A DNA stretch of 50,907 bases from an uncultured Oscillospiraceae bacterium (GTDB lineage: Bacteria > Bacillota > Clostridia > Oscillospirales > Oscillospiraceae). A program made the translations under genes and the position numbers. Location: assembly GCA_947631865.1 (NCBI GenBank), contig CANRNF010000011.1, forward strand, positions 1-50,907, written 5' to 3'. Below the pieces are notes generated by a model, which worked only from the letters and a program-made list of their open reading frames with translations, ran no database searches and was not told the DNA's origin. Shown here in pieces: positions 41,596 to 50,381 of the stretch; position 1 is the first letter of the stretch; each line of letters begins with the position of its first letter.

Positions 41596-42252
41596 GTGGA
41601 TAAGCTGTTCAGCATGGACAACGTGGTTTTCCGTGCCATCGGAAAGCTCGTTGACCTGGTATGGATCAATCTGCTGACGTTGGTATGCGCCCTGCCCGTT
41701 GTTACGGCGGGCGCATCCTTCGCCTCCATGTACTATCTGCTTCTGCGGATGGCGGAAAACGACAGCGGGGCCCTGACCCGCGGCTTCTTCACCGCCTTCC
41801 GCAGGAACTTCAAAAACGCCACGGCCGTGTGGCTCATAGGGGTCGTGGTGCTGGCCCTGTACGGGTATGAGCTGTGGCTGCTGCACCAGGGCGTGATGGA
41901 CGCTTACGGGGTGCTGTACAAGGTGACCCTGGGGCTCATCTCCCTCATCCTGCTGGCGGCGGTCATGGTGCTGAACTACTACTTCGCCCTGCTGGCCCGG
42001 TACGACCAGGACCGGAAGCAGACGCTGAAAAACGCGGCGCTGCTCACCGTGGGGTTCCTGCCCCGGAGCCTCGCCATGGCGGTGCTGATGCTCTTTCCTC
42101 TGGCCCTCATGCTGCTGTCGGACTACTTCTTCTGGCTGTGGTTTTTGTATGGGTTCAGCTATCCGGGCTACCTGATCGCCCGGCTCATGCTCACAGTCTT
42201 TCAGAAGACGGAGGCGCGCCATGAAGGACAAGGACAGGATGGACAGGGCTAA
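41596..42252 (+). CDS. YesL family (DUF624) membrane protein
   Basis: 218 residues with about five membrane segments. It opens DNVVFRAIGKLVDLVWINLLTLVCALPVVTAG with the YesL-type N-terminal pattern (an FRxxGK motif, then WINLL) and later has FFTAFRRNFKNATAVW. YesL proteins are frequent between CUT1 importers and glycoside enzymes in Firmicutes and have no known function; they may help assembly or sense the transporter. The start is GTG. The last 32 bases overlap the next gene. Confidence 0.85.
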   Translation: MDKLFSMDNVVFRAIGKLVDLVWINLLTLVCALPVVTAGASFASMYYLLLRMAENDSGALTRGFFTAFRRNFKNATAVWLIGVVVLALYGYELWLLHQGVMDAYGVLYKVTLGLISLILLAAVMVLNYYFALLARYDQDRKQTLKNAALLTVGFLPRSLAMAVLMLFPLALMLLSDYFFWLWFLYGFSYPGYLIARLMLTVFQKTEARHEGQGQDGQG

Positions 42253-42781
42253 ATTCAAAGCCCTGACCTTCCCCAAGAAAATTCAATGGGTCCTGCAGTA
42301 CTACGGCGTGACCGCGCTGGTCGTCGTGGCGGCGGTGTGCGTAGGCGTGGTGTTTTTCAAGGCCGTGTTCGGCCCCGGGGAGCAGTACGCCCTGCGGGTC
42401 ATGGCCCTGGACGACCGGCTGAGCGTGGAGCAGTGCCAGACCTTCGCCGATGAACTGGGCGAGCTGGTGGGCGGCCCGTGCGACGTGACCAGCTATCTGG
42501 AGAGCGATATGTCCCAGATGCAGGCCTTCGTGGTCCGGCTGACTACGGACCCCCTGGACCTGGTCATCGCCCCGGAGGACCAGATGGAGCAGCTCGTCGA
42601 AAACGGCTATGTGGCCGCGGGGCTCCAGCTGCAGGACGATTCCCGCTACATGCAGGCCACATGGTTCGATAACGGGGACCAGCGGCCCCGGTACATCGGG
42701 CGCACGTCGGTGGGCCTGAACGGGGAAAACGCGGCGGTCGGGGAGGAGTACTTCACCCAGACCGCGGCAGAACAGCCTTAA
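42221..42781 (+). CDS. Small membrane-anchored protein, unknown function
   Basis: 186 residues that I do not recognise. Residues 1-25 are basic and cytosolic (KDKDRMDRAKFKALTFPKKI), one membrane helix follows (VTALVVVAAVCVGVVFFKAVF, about 30-50), and the outside part of ~135 residues looks like a small alpha/beta domain, with two cysteines (VEQCQTFADE, GPCDVTSYLE) that could form a disulfide, and a C-terminus ending TQTAAEQP. GGAGG lies six bases before ATG, inside the end of the YesL gene, so the two are coupled. It may be an accessory of the YesL protein or the importer; the context is the only clue. Confidence 0.75.
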   Translation: MKDKDRMDRAKFKALTFPKKIQWVLQYYGVTALVVVAAVCVGVVFFKAVFGPGEQYALRVMALDDRLSVEQCQTFADELGELVGGPCDVTSYLESDMSQMQAFVVRLTTDPLDLVIAPEDQMEQLVENGYVAAGLQLQDDSRYMQATWFDNGDQRPRYIGRTSVGLNGENAAVGEEYFTQTAAEQP

Positions 42782-42803
42782 AAACGATATCAAGGAGCGA
42801 CTT

Positions 42804-44954
42804 ATGCGGCTTTTTGAAAATAAAAAGAAGACCGAGGAATACAAAAAGCGGGCCCACGACCTGGTGGCCCAAATGACATTGGAGGAGAAGGTCTCCCAGA
42901 TGCTCTTCAACGCCCCGGCCATCGAGCGGCTGGGCGTGCCTGCCTACAACTGGTGGAACGAGGCGCTGCACGGGGTGGCCCGGGCCGGCACGGCTACGGT
43001 GTTCCCCCAGGCCATCGGCATGGCGGCCGCCTTCGACGAGGAGCTGGTCCATACCGTGGGCGACGCCATCTCCACCGAGGCCCGGGGCAAGTTCAACGCC
43101 CAGCAGCGGGCCGGGGACCGGGATATCTACAAGGGGCTGACCATGTGGTCCCCCAACGTGAACATCTTCCGGGACCCCCGCTGGGGCCGGGGCCACGAGA
43201 CCTACGGGGAGGACCCCTTCCTCACCGGCCGCCTGGGCGGCGCCTTCGTGCGGGGCATGCAGGGGGACGACCCGGACTACCTGAAGGTGGCGGCCTGCGC
43301 CAAGCACTTCGCCGTCCACTCCGGGCCGGAGGACCTGCGCCATGAGTTCGACGCCCAGGTCTCCAAACAGGACATGTTCGAGACCTACCTGCCCGCCTTC
43401 AAAGAGCTGGTGCAGGCCGAGGGCGTGGAGGCGGTCATGGGCGCCTACAACCGGGTGAACGGGGAGCCCTGCTGCGGCAGCGAGACCCTTTTAAAGGACA
43501 TCCTCCGGGGCCAGTGGGGCTTCGACGGGCACGTGGTGTCCGACTGCTGGGCCATCAAGGACTTCTATATGGGCCACCACGTCACGGCAAACGCCCGCCA
43601 GAGCGCGGTCCTGGCCGTGACCAACGGGTGCGACGTGAACTGCGGCGAGGTATTCGTGAACCTGGTCCAGGCGGTCCGGGAGGGGCTCATCGGCGAGGAC
43701 AAGATCACCCTGGCCTGCGAACGGCTGTTCACCACCCGGATGAAGCTGGGCCTGTTCGAGGAGCCGGGGAAGGTGCCCTATGACAAGATAGATTACAGCG
43801 TGGTGGACAGCCCCGCCATGAAGGCGCTGGACCTGGACGCGGCGAAGCGGTGCCTCACCCTTTTGAAAAACGACGGGCTGCTGCCCCTGGACAAGACAAA
43901 GATCAAGACCCTGGGCGTCATCGGCCCCAACGCCGACAACCGCCGGGCCCTGGTGGGCAACTACGAGGGCACCGCCTCCCGGTATGAGACCGTGCTGGAG
44001 GGGCTGGAGGACTACCTGGGCGACGACGTGCGGGTGGTCTATTCCCAGGGCTGCCACCTCTTTATGGACCGGGCGGAACACCTGGGCCAGGCCAACGACC
44101 GCCTCTCGGAGGTGAAGGCCGTGTGCGCCATGAGCGACGCGGTGGTGGTCGTGCTGGGCCTGGACCCCAGCCTGGAGGGCGAAGAGGGAGACCAGGGCAA
44201 CGCCCACGCCAGCGGCGACAAGAAAGACCTGCGCCTGCCCGGACTGCAGGAGCAGATCCTGAAGGCCGCCGTGGACAGCGGAAAGCCCGTGGCGCTGGTA
44301 GTGCTGTCCGGCAGCGCCCTGGCCCTGGACTGGGCCGCAGAACATGTAAACGCTATCCTGCAGGGCTGGTACCCCGGGGCCCGGGGCGGTACGGCCGTGG
44401 CCCAGACCCTCTTCGGGGACAACTGCCCCGAGGGGCGGCTGCCCGTGACCTTCTACAGCGAAAAGCAGACCCTGCCTGATTTCACCGACTACGCCATGAA
44501 GGGCCGGACCTACCGGTATCTGGACAGCAAGCCCCTCTATCCCTTCGGATACGGGCTGTCCTATACCACCTTCGCCTTCTCAGAGGAGGCGCTGTCCTCC
44601 GGGGAGATCGGGAAGAGTGGCATGGATGTGACCTGCCGGGTGAGGAACACCGGCGCTTACGCCTCCCGGGTCCCGGTGCAGGTGTACGTGAAGGCCCGCC
44701 GGCCCGGCACCCCCAACGCCCAGCTGAAGGGCCTTGTCAAAGTGGCCCTGGCGCCGGGGGAGGAAAAGGAAGTGACCGTGGCGCTGCCTGCCGCCGCCTT
44801 CGGCCTCTATGACGAGGAGGGTGTGCACCGGGTGGAGAAGGGGGACTACGACGTGTTCGTGGGCCAGTCCCAGCCGGACGAACGGAGCCGGGAGCTGCTG
44901 GGCTCCGCCCCCGCGGCGCTGCGCGCCGTATGCCGGGAGGGCTTTGCCCTGTAA
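42804..44954 (+). CDS. GH3 beta-glycosidase (beta-xylosidase/beta-glucosidase type)
   Basis: 716 residues. The TIM-barrel starts with RLGVPAYNWWNEALHGVAR, a pattern common in bacterial GH3 beta-xylosidases, and has nucleophile Asp247 in VVSDCWAI. The alpha/beta sandwich (LGVIGPNADNRRALVGNYEG, GLDPSLEGEEGDQ) and the C-terminal fibronectin type III-like domain (PLYPFGYGLSYTTFAF to the end) are all present. No signal peptide, so it is cytoplasmic and acts on imported oligosaccharides. It removes beta-linked xylose or glucose; the xylulokinase next door favours xylose. There is an alternative beta-glucosidase reading. Confidence 0.9.
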   Translation: MRLFENKKKTEEYKKRAHDLVAQMTLEEKVSQMLFNAPAIERLGVPAYNWWNEALHGVARAGTATVFPQAIGMAAAFDEELVHTVGDAISTEARGKFNAQQRAGDRDIYKGLTMWSPNVNIFRDPRWGRGHETYGEDPFLTGRLGGAFVRGMQGDDPDYLKVAACAKHFAVHSGPEDLRHEFDAQVSKQDMFETYLPAFKELVQAEGVEAVMGAYNRVNGEPCCGSETLLKDILRGQWGFDGHVVSDCWAIKDFYMGHHVTANARQSAVLAVTNGCDVNCGEVFVNLVQAVREGLIGEDKITLACERLFTTRMKLGLFEEPGKVPYDKIDYSVVDSPAMKALDLDAAKRCLTLLKNDGLLPLDKTKIKTLGVIGPNADNRRALVGNYEGTASRYETVLEGLEDYLGDDVRVVYSQGCHLFMDRAEHLGQANDRLSEVKAVCAMSDAVVVVLGLDPSLEGEEGDQGNAHASGDKKDLRLPGLQEQILKAAVDSGKPVALVVLSGSALALDWAAEHVNAILQGWYPGARGGTAVAQTLFGDNCPEGRLPVTFYSEKQTLPDFTDYAMKGRTYRYLDSKPLYPFGYGLSYTTFAFSEEALSSGEIGKSGMDVTCRVRNTGAYASRVPVQVYVKARRPGTPNAQLKGLVKVALAPGEEKEVTVALPAAAFGLYDEEGVHRVEKGDYDVFVGQSQPDERSRELLGSAPAALRAVCREGFAL

Positions 44955-44988
44955 ATATTTATTGCCCTGGGACGAAAGGAGAGGTATC

Positions 44989-46467
44989 ATGCTGTACATA
45001 GGCGTCGATCTTGGCACCTCCGCCGTAAAGCTGCTGCTCATGGACGGAGAGGGAAAGATCCTGAACATCGTGTCCAAGGAGTATCCCCTGCGCTTTCCCC
45101 ACCCCGGCTGGTCCGAGCAGGACCCGGCGGACTGGATGCGCCAGACCGTGGCGGGCATCCGGGAGCTGACCGAGGGGTTCGACAGGTCCCAGGTGGCGGG
45201 CATCGGCTGCGGCGGCCAGATGCACGGGCTGGTGGCCCTGGACAAGGACGACAACGTCCTGCGTCCGGCCATCCTCTGGAACGACGGCCGCACCGCGGAG
45301 GAGGTGGAATACCTCAACAACGCCGTCGGCCGGGAGAAGCTCTCCAAATACACTGCCAACATCGCCTTCGCCGGTTTCACCGCGCCCAAGCTGCTGTGGA
45401 TGAAAAAGCATGAGCCGGAGCTGTTCGCCCGGATCGCGAAGATCATGCTGCCGAAGGATTATGTAAACTATATGCTCACCGGCGTGCACTGCACGGACGT
45501 GTCCGACGCCTCCGGCATGCTCCTGTTCGACGTGGAGCACAAGTGCTGGAGCAAGGAGATGCTGGATATCTGCTCGCTTCGGGAGGACCAGATGGCCCGC
45601 ATCTTTGAAAGCTTCCAGGTCGTCGGCACCCTGAAACCGGAGATAGCGAAGGAACTGGGCCTGCCCCAGACCGTAAAGGTCTGCGCCGGGGCGGGGGACA
45701 ACGCCGCCGCGGCGGTGGGCACCGGCACGGTGGGCGAGGGAGGCTGCAACATCTCCTTAGGCACCTCCGGGACCATCTTCATCTCCAGCAAAAAGTTCGG
45801 CGTTGACCCGAACAACGCCCTGCACGCCTTTGCCCATGCGGACGGGAACTACCACCTCATGGGCTGCATGCTCTCCGCTGCCAGCTGCAACAAGTGGTGG
45901 ATGGACGACATCATCGGCACGACGGATTATCCGGCGGAGCAAAAGCCCATCACCGACGACAAACTGGGGACCAACCACGTGTTTTTCCTGCCCTATCTCA
46001 TGGGCGAGCGCAGCCCCATCAACGACACGGACGCGAGAGGCTGCTTTGTGGGCCTCACCATGGACAACAGCCGCGCCGACATGACCCAGGCGGTGCTGGA
46101 GGGCGTGGCCTACGGCATCCGGGACTGCCTGGAGGTGGCCCGTTCTCTGGGCGTGGATGTGAGAAAGAGCCGCATCTGCGGCGGCGGGGCCAAGAGCCCC
46201 CTGTGGCGGAAGATCATCGCCAATGTGTGCGATATCGAACTGGAACTCATCGAGTCCGAGGAGGGCCCGGGCTACGGCGGCGCCATGCTGGCGGCGGTGG
46301 CCTGCGGGGAATACGCCACCGTGGAGGAGGCCGCCGGGAAGCTGGTGAAGGTGGTGGGCACGGTAGAGCCCGACCCGGCCGTCGCCGCCCGGTATGAGAA
46401 GCAATATAGGAAGTTCCAAAAGATATATCCAACCATGAAGGACCTGTTCCCGGCCCTGAACGGCTGA
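44989..46467 (+). CDS. xylB: Xylulokinase (FGGY family)
   Basis: 492 residues. The FGGY kinase fold shows the P-loop-like YIGVDLGTSAVKLLLMDG at the start, GGQMHGLVALD, WNDGRTAEE, PKDYVNYMLTG and AGAGDNAAAAVGTG with the catalytic Asp, the features of D-xylulokinase. It phosphorylates D-xylulose to D-xylulose 5-phosphate for the pentose phosphate pathway. ATG at 44989 has AAAGGAGAGG upstream; an open frame earlier lies inside the GH3 gene. It is in the operon between the GH3 and the DUF4867-like gene. Confidence 0.93.
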   Translation: MLYIGVDLGTSAVKLLLMDGEGKILNIVSKEYPLRFPHPGWSEQDPADWMRQTVAGIRELTEGFDRSQVAGIGCGGQMHGLVALDKDDNVLRPAILWNDGRTAEEVEYLNNAVGREKLSKYTANIAFAGFTAPKLLWMKKHEPELFARIAKIMLPKDYVNYMLTGVHCTDVSDASGMLLFDVEHKCWSKEMLDICSLREDQMARIFESFQVVGTLKPEIAKELGLPQTVKVCAGAGDNAAAAVGTGTVGEGGCNISLGTSGTIFISSKKFGVDPNNALHAFAHADGNYHLMGCMLSAASCNKWWMDDIIGTTDYPAEQKPITDDKLGTNHVFFLPYLMGERSPINDTDARGCFVGLTMDNSRADMTQAVLEGVAYGIRDCLEVARSLGVDVRKSRICGGGAKSPLWRKIIANVCDIELELIESEEGPGYGGAMLAAVACGEYATVEEAAGKLVKVVGTVEPDPAVAARYEKQYRKFQKIYPTMKDLFPALNG

Positions 46468-46487
46468 GACGGAAAGGAGAGAAGTCT

Positions 46488-47123
46488 ATGAAAATCGGTT
46501 CTGTCTATGACCCCGCCTTCGCGCCCTACGGCAAGGTGTTGGAGGGCTATGACACCGGGTGCCTCATCAGCGCTATGAAGACCATCCCCCTGCCGGAGAG
46601 CGGCACGGCCTATGAGCCCAGCATCCCCGCCTTGGAGGCCACCTGCCTTTTCGGCCAGTTCCAGAACAACGCCTACGGCGGCATGCCGGTGCAGCTGGGC
46701 ATGTGCTGGGGCCGGAACACGAAGCTGAACTGCCTGGAATACCACCGGGACAGCGAGGTGAACATCGGCGAGGATGACTTCATCCTACTGGTGGCCAAGG
46801 CGGACGACATCGTGGACGGCGTGCTGGACACGGCCAAGGTAAAGGCGTTCAAGGCTCCCGGCGGCGTGCCGGTGGAGGTATACGCCACCACGCTGCACTA
46901 CGCCCCCTGCCAGACGGAGAAGGACGGCTCCTTCCGGGTGTGCATCGTGCTGCCCAAGGGGACCAACGGCCCCAAGCCGGCCATTGACCCCATGAACGAC
47001 GAGGACAGGGCCCTGTGGGCCTGCAACAAATGGCTGCTGGCCCATCCTGAAAGCGCCGAGGCGGCTCAGGGTGCCGTCCAGGCCCTGAAGGGCGTCAACA
47101 TCGACATCGCGGCTGATCTCTGA
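46488..47123 (+). CDS. DUF4867-like protein
   Basis: 211 residues. It matches, as I recall it, the DUF4867 family (FAPYGKVLEGYDTG start, then AYEPSIPALEAT, VQLGMCWGRNTKLNCLEYHRDSEVN with a His, and VEVYATTLHYAPCQ), a cupin-like sugar-linked group with no characterised function. The pattern CLEYHRDSEVN and LHYAPC suggest a beta-barrel with metal ligands near His, Glu and Cys. Between xylulokinase and the isomerase, it may act on an anomer or sugar acid of the same pathway. AAAGGAGAG lies upstream of ATG. Confidence 0.7.
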   Translation: MKIGSVYDPAFAPYGKVLEGYDTGCLISAMKTIPLPESGTAYEPSIPALEATCLFGQFQNNAYGGMPVQLGMCWGRNTKLNCLEYHRDSEVNIGEDDFILLVAKADDIVDGVLDTAKVKAFKAPGGVPVEVYATTLHYAPCQTEKDGSFRVCIVLPKGTNGPKPAIDPMNDEDRALWACNKWLLAHPESAEAAQGAVQALKGVNIDIAADL

Positions 47124-47156
47124 GCGGCGAACAAATAAATTTATGAGGTGAAAGCT

Positions 47157-48635
47157 ATGCTGACGAACATTCCTGTGGTAAAACTGGGCATCATCGCGGT
47201 GAGCCGCGACTGCTTCCCCATCGAGCTTTCTCAGAAGCGGCGCAAGGCCATCGTGGAGGCATACAAGGGCGAGCTCTACGAGTGCCCCGTGACCGTAGAG
47301 AACGAGAAGGACATGCTCAAGGCGGTGGAGGACGTGAATAAGGCCGGGTGCAACGCTCTGGCGGTGTTTCTCGGCAACTTCGGTCCCGAGACCCCCGAGA
47401 CCCTGATCGCGAAGAACTTCGACGGTCCCTGCATGTACGTGGCGGCCGCCGAGGGCGACGGGGACATGATCAACGGCCGGGGTGACGCCTACTGCGGCAT
47501 GCTGAACTGCTCCTATAACCTGGGTATGCGCCACCTGAAGGCGTACATCCCCGAGTACCCGGTGGGCACGGCGGAGGAGCTGGCGGAGAAGATCGGCGGG
47601 TTCGTGCCCATCGCCCGGGCCATCCTGGGCCTGAAGGACCTGAAGATCATCACCTTCGGCCCCCGGCCCCAGGACTTCTTCGCCTGCAACGCGCCCATCA
47701 AGGGGCTGTACGAGCTGGGCGTAGAGGTGGAGGAGAACTCCGAGCTGGACCTGCTGGTGAGCTACAAGGCCCACGCCGGCGACAAGCGCATCGACGACGT
47801 GTGCAAGGACATGGCCGCCGAGATGGGCGAGGGCAAGTACTATCCCGACCTGCTGGCCCGTATGGCGCAGTTCGAGCTGACGCTCCTTGACTGGGCGGAG
47901 GCTCACAAGGGCGCGCGGAAGTATGTGGCCTTCGCGGACAAGTGCTGGCCCGCGTTCCCCGAGGCGTTCGGCTTCGAGCCCTGCTACGTCAACTCCCGGC
48001 TGGCCAGCCGGGGCATCCCCGTGTCCTGCGAGGTGGATATCTACGGGGCGCTGTCGGAGTACATAGGCATGTGCGTGTCCGGGGACACGGTGACGCTGCT
48101 GGACATCAACAACTCCGTGCCCAAGTACATCTACGACGAGGACGGCATCGGGAAGATGGGCTACGACATCACTGACACGTTCATGGGCTTCCACTGCGGG
48201 AACACGCCGGAGTGCAAGCTGTGCTCCAGCCGTGCGGTGAAGTACCAGCTGATCCAGCACCGGCTTCTTGAGCCCAAGGACTCTGAGCCCGACTTCACCC
48301 GTGGCACGCTGGAGGGGGACATCGCCGCCGGCGATATCACCTTCTACCGGCTGCAGTGCGACAGCGAGGGGACGCTGCGTGCCTACATCGCCCAGGGCGA
48401 GGTGCTGGACGTGCCCACCCGGAGCTTTGGCGGCATCGGCGTGTTCGCCATCCCGGAGATGGGGCGTTTCTACCGCCACGTGCTGATCCAGAAACGGTAT
48501 CCCCACCACGGAGCGGTGGCCTTCGGCCACTACGGGAAGGAGCTCTTTGAGGTGTTCAAGCTGCTGGGCGTGGGCGACATCGCCTACAACCAGCCCAAGA
48601 GCCTGCCCTATCCCACGGAGAACCCCTGGGCGTGA
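47157..48635 (+). CDS. L-fucose/L-arabinose isomerase-fold sugar isomerase
   Basis: 492 residues. It shares the fold of FucI/AraA-type isomerases, and the metal-binding set is visible: Glu292 in SCEVDIYG, Asp316 in LLDINN (24 residues apart, the same spacing as Glu337/Asp361 of E. coli FucI as I recall it) and a His pair, His450/451, in YPHHGAVAFG. It isomerises an aldose to a ketose with a divalent metal. Its neighbour is xylulokinase, and no XylA-type isomerase is near, so D-xylose (or a related pentose) is the inferred substrate. ATG at 47157 is chosen, with GAGGTGA five bases upstream; GTG three codons earlier lies in that site. Confidence 0.85.
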   Translation: MLTNIPVVKLGIIAVSRDCFPIELSQKRRKAIVEAYKGELYECPVTVENEKDMLKAVEDVNKAGCNALAVFLGNFGPETPETLIAKNFDGPCMYVAAAEGDGDMINGRGDAYCGMLNCSYNLGMRHLKAYIPEYPVGTAEELAEKIGGFVPIARAILGLKDLKIITFGPRPQDFFACNAPIKGLYELGVEVEENSELDLLVSYKAHAGDKRIDDVCKDMAAEMGEGKYYPDLLARMAQFELTLLDWAEAHKGARKYVAFADKCWPAFPEAFGFEPCYVNSRLASRGIPVSCEVDIYGALSEYIGMCVSGDTVTLLDINNSVPKYIYDEDGIGKMGYDITDTFMGFHCGNTPECKLCSSRAVKYQLIQHRLLEPKDSEPDFTRGTLEGDIAAGDITFYRLQCDSEGTLRAYIAQGEVLDVPTRSFGGIGVFAIPEMGRFYRHVLIQKRYPHHGAVAFGHYGKELFEVFKLLGVGDIAYNQPKSLPYPTENPWA

Positions 48636-48655
48636 ACAAAAACGAACTAACGGCA

Positions 48656-48692
48656 CCCCGCCTGCGGTCCCTGGACCGTGGGCGGGTTTTTC
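48656..48692 (+). terminator. Terminator of the sugar operon
   Basis: CCCGCC-TGC-GGTCC-CT-GGACC-GT-GGGCGGG (48656-48686) folds into a long stem with an inner GGTCC/GGACC pair, followed by TTTTTCTG. It lies 21 bases after the isomerase stop. Confidence 0.85.
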
Positions 48693-48716
48693 TGTTTGGG
48701 GAGGGCCATTTTCGCC

Positions 48717-48745
48717 TTTACAAACGGCGGGGAAGGTGGTATGAT
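48717..48745 (+). promoter_or_regulatory. Promoter of ald with an AT-rich leader
   Basis: TTTACA (48717-48722), 17 bases, TATGAT (48740-48745). The leader up to the ald start is about 90 bases and clearly AT-rich for this genome. It includes ATGCT and AGCAT (48783-48787 and 48802-48806), an imperfect dyad that could be a regulator site. Confidence 0.7.
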
Positions 48746-48842
48746 TTAGTAAAAGTATACAAAATAATTTCAAAATTCAATGGATGCTTATTGCAAAATA
48801 TGAGCATTCTTGGATATAAATATCGAACAGGAGGGCTTTATC

Positions 48843-49964
48843 ATGATCGTTGGACTGCCTAAGGAGATAAAAAATAACGAGTTCCGCGTAGGACTCACCC
48901 CTGACGCGGTAGGGGAGTATGTGCGCGCGGGCAACATCGTATACGTGCAGCGGGGCGCGGGCCTGGGCGCCGGGTTCGAGGATGCGGAGTACGCAGAAGC
49001 GGGCGCGAAGATGCTGGAGAAGGCCGAGGACGTGTGGAACAAGGCCGAGATGATCGTAAAGGTGAAGGAGCCTCTGGAGAGCGAGTACAAGTATTTCCGG
49101 GAGGGGCTCATCATCTACACCTATTTCCATCTGGCGGCGGACAAGGAGCTCACCGAGGCCCTGCTGCGCAGCAAGACCACGGCCATGGCCTATGAGACCA
49201 TCCTGGGACCCGGCGGGAAGGGGCTTCCCTGCCTGTACTGCATGAGCGAGATCGCCGGGCGGATGGCGGTGCTGGAGGGGGCCAAGTACCTGGAGAAGAC
49301 CTACGGCGGCCGGGGCGTGATGCTGGGGGCCGTACCGGGGTGCGACAAGGCGGACGTGGTCATCATCGGCGCCGGCAACGCGGGCATCAACGCCTGCCGC
49401 ATGGCGGTGGGGCTGGGCGCCCGGGTCACGGTCCTGGACATCAACCACCAGCGGCTGGCCTATCTGGACGAGGTGTTCGGCACCCAGATCACCACCCTCT
49501 ATTCCAGCCGGGCCAATCTGCTGAAGGCGCTGAAAAAGGCGGACCTGGTCATCGGCTGCGTCATGCTGGCTCCCGGCCGTGAGTGCGAGAAGCTGGTGCT
49601 GCGGGAGGACTTGCAGCTCATGAAGAAGGGCGCGGTGCTGGTGGATATCGTCATAGACCAGGGCGGCTGCTTCGAGACCAGCCATCCCACCACCCACGCG
49701 GAGCCGGTCTACGAGGTGGACGGCATCCTCCACTACTGCGTGGCCAACATCCCCGGCAGCGTGCCCCGCACGTCCACGGAGGCGCTGGTGAACTCCACCC
49801 TGGCCCACGGCGTGCAGATCACCAAGCTGGGCCTGGAAAAGGCCTGCCAGGCGGACCCCTGCCTCATGAGCGGGCTCAACACCTACAAGGGCAAGCTCAC
49901 CTTCGCCGCCGTGGCCGAGGCGCTGGACATCCCCTACACTGACCCGGCCAAGCTCATGGCGTAA
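48843..49964 (+). CDS. ald: Alanine dehydrogenase
   Basis: 373 residues. It opens MIVGLPKEIKNNEFRVGLTP, and has IVKVKEPL, the Rossmann motif VVIIGAGNAGINACRMA, and VDIVIDQGGCFETSHPTTH, all typical of the AlaDH/PNT family in its alanine dehydrogenase form. It interconverts L-alanine and pyruvate plus ammonia with NAD. The start is ATG at 48843, with AGGAGG eight bases upstream; a frame 11 codons longer has no site. A single gene with own promoter and terminator. Confidence 0.95.
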   Translation: MIVGLPKEIKNNEFRVGLTPDAVGEYVRAGNIVYVQRGAGLGAGFEDAEYAEAGAKMLEKAEDVWNKAEMIVKVKEPLESEYKYFREGLIIYTYFHLAADKELTEALLRSKTTAMAYETILGPGGKGLPCLYCMSEIAGRMAVLEGAKYLEKTYGGRGVMLGAVPGCDKADVVIIGAGNAGINACRMAVGLGARVTVLDINHQRLAYLDEVFGTQITTLYSSRANLLKALKKADLVIGCVMLAPGRECEKLVLREDLQLMKKGAVLVDIVIDQGGCFETSHPTTHAEPVYEVDGILHYCVANIPGSVPRTSTEALVNSTLAHGVQITKLGLEKACQADPCLMSGLNTYKGKLTFAAVAEALDIPYTDPAKLMA

Positions 49965-49981
49965 AATCTGTATAACGCAAA

Positions 49982-50007
49982 AACACCCTGCCGGACGGCA
50001 GGGTGTT
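49982..50007 (+). terminator. Terminator after ald
   Basis: AACACCCTGCC-GGAC-GGCAGGGTGTT, a perfect 11-bp stem 17 bases after the stop, followed by TTGCGTTT. Confidence 0.85.
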
Positions 50008-50111
50008 TTGCGTTTCAGGCGATCCGCTTATTTGAAGGAAAGCCGTCATATGCGGCGGCAACGTTTCCTCTGCAACTCGGGTCGTGTTGTTGTCGATTCG
50101 GGACAAAACCA

Positions 50112-50140
50112 TTGACGGCCGCCCCGCGTTCCGCTAATAT
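50112..50140 (+). promoter_or_regulatory. Strong promoter upstream of the double-glycine-leader genes
   Basis: TTGACG (50112-50117), exactly 17 bases, TAATAT (50135-50140). It is one of the best promoters in the window, placed about 45 bases before the first small gene. Confidence 0.8.
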
Positions 50141-50184
50141 GACAGCATGATACAGCGCGATATAAAAACAAGGAGGAACAAACC

Positions 50185-50381
50185 ATGACAGACGAGAAGA
50201 AAACCCTGGGGGGGGGTTAACCCCGGAACAGAAGGACGCCGCCCTGGATGATGCCGTCCTGGAAGCTGTCTCTGGAGGGGAGAAATCCCTTCCAATGAAT
50301 TACTGGGCAGACCAGGCCTGGGCCGATGCAAAGGAATGGTCAAACCTCTACTCGGATAACGATACGGAGCAGCAGTCATGA
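50185..50381 (+). pseudogene. Double-glycine-leader small protein 1, frame broken at a G tract
   Basis: ATG at 50185 has an ideal AGGAGG eight bases upstream. The frame runs MTDEKKTLGGG and then hits TAA at 50218-50220, right after nine consecutive G (50208-50216). With one more G the frame continues LTPEQKDAALDDAVLEAVSGG, a classic double-glycine leader, and then a charged, Trp-rich tail ending DNDTEQQS, for about 65 residues. The restored frame ends with TGA overlapping the next gene's ATG (ATGA), so it is a real gene. It could be phase-variable, decayed, or a sequencing artefact of the run of G. Double-glycine leaders are cut by peptidase-containing ABC exporters; none is in this window. 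Confidence 0.6.
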
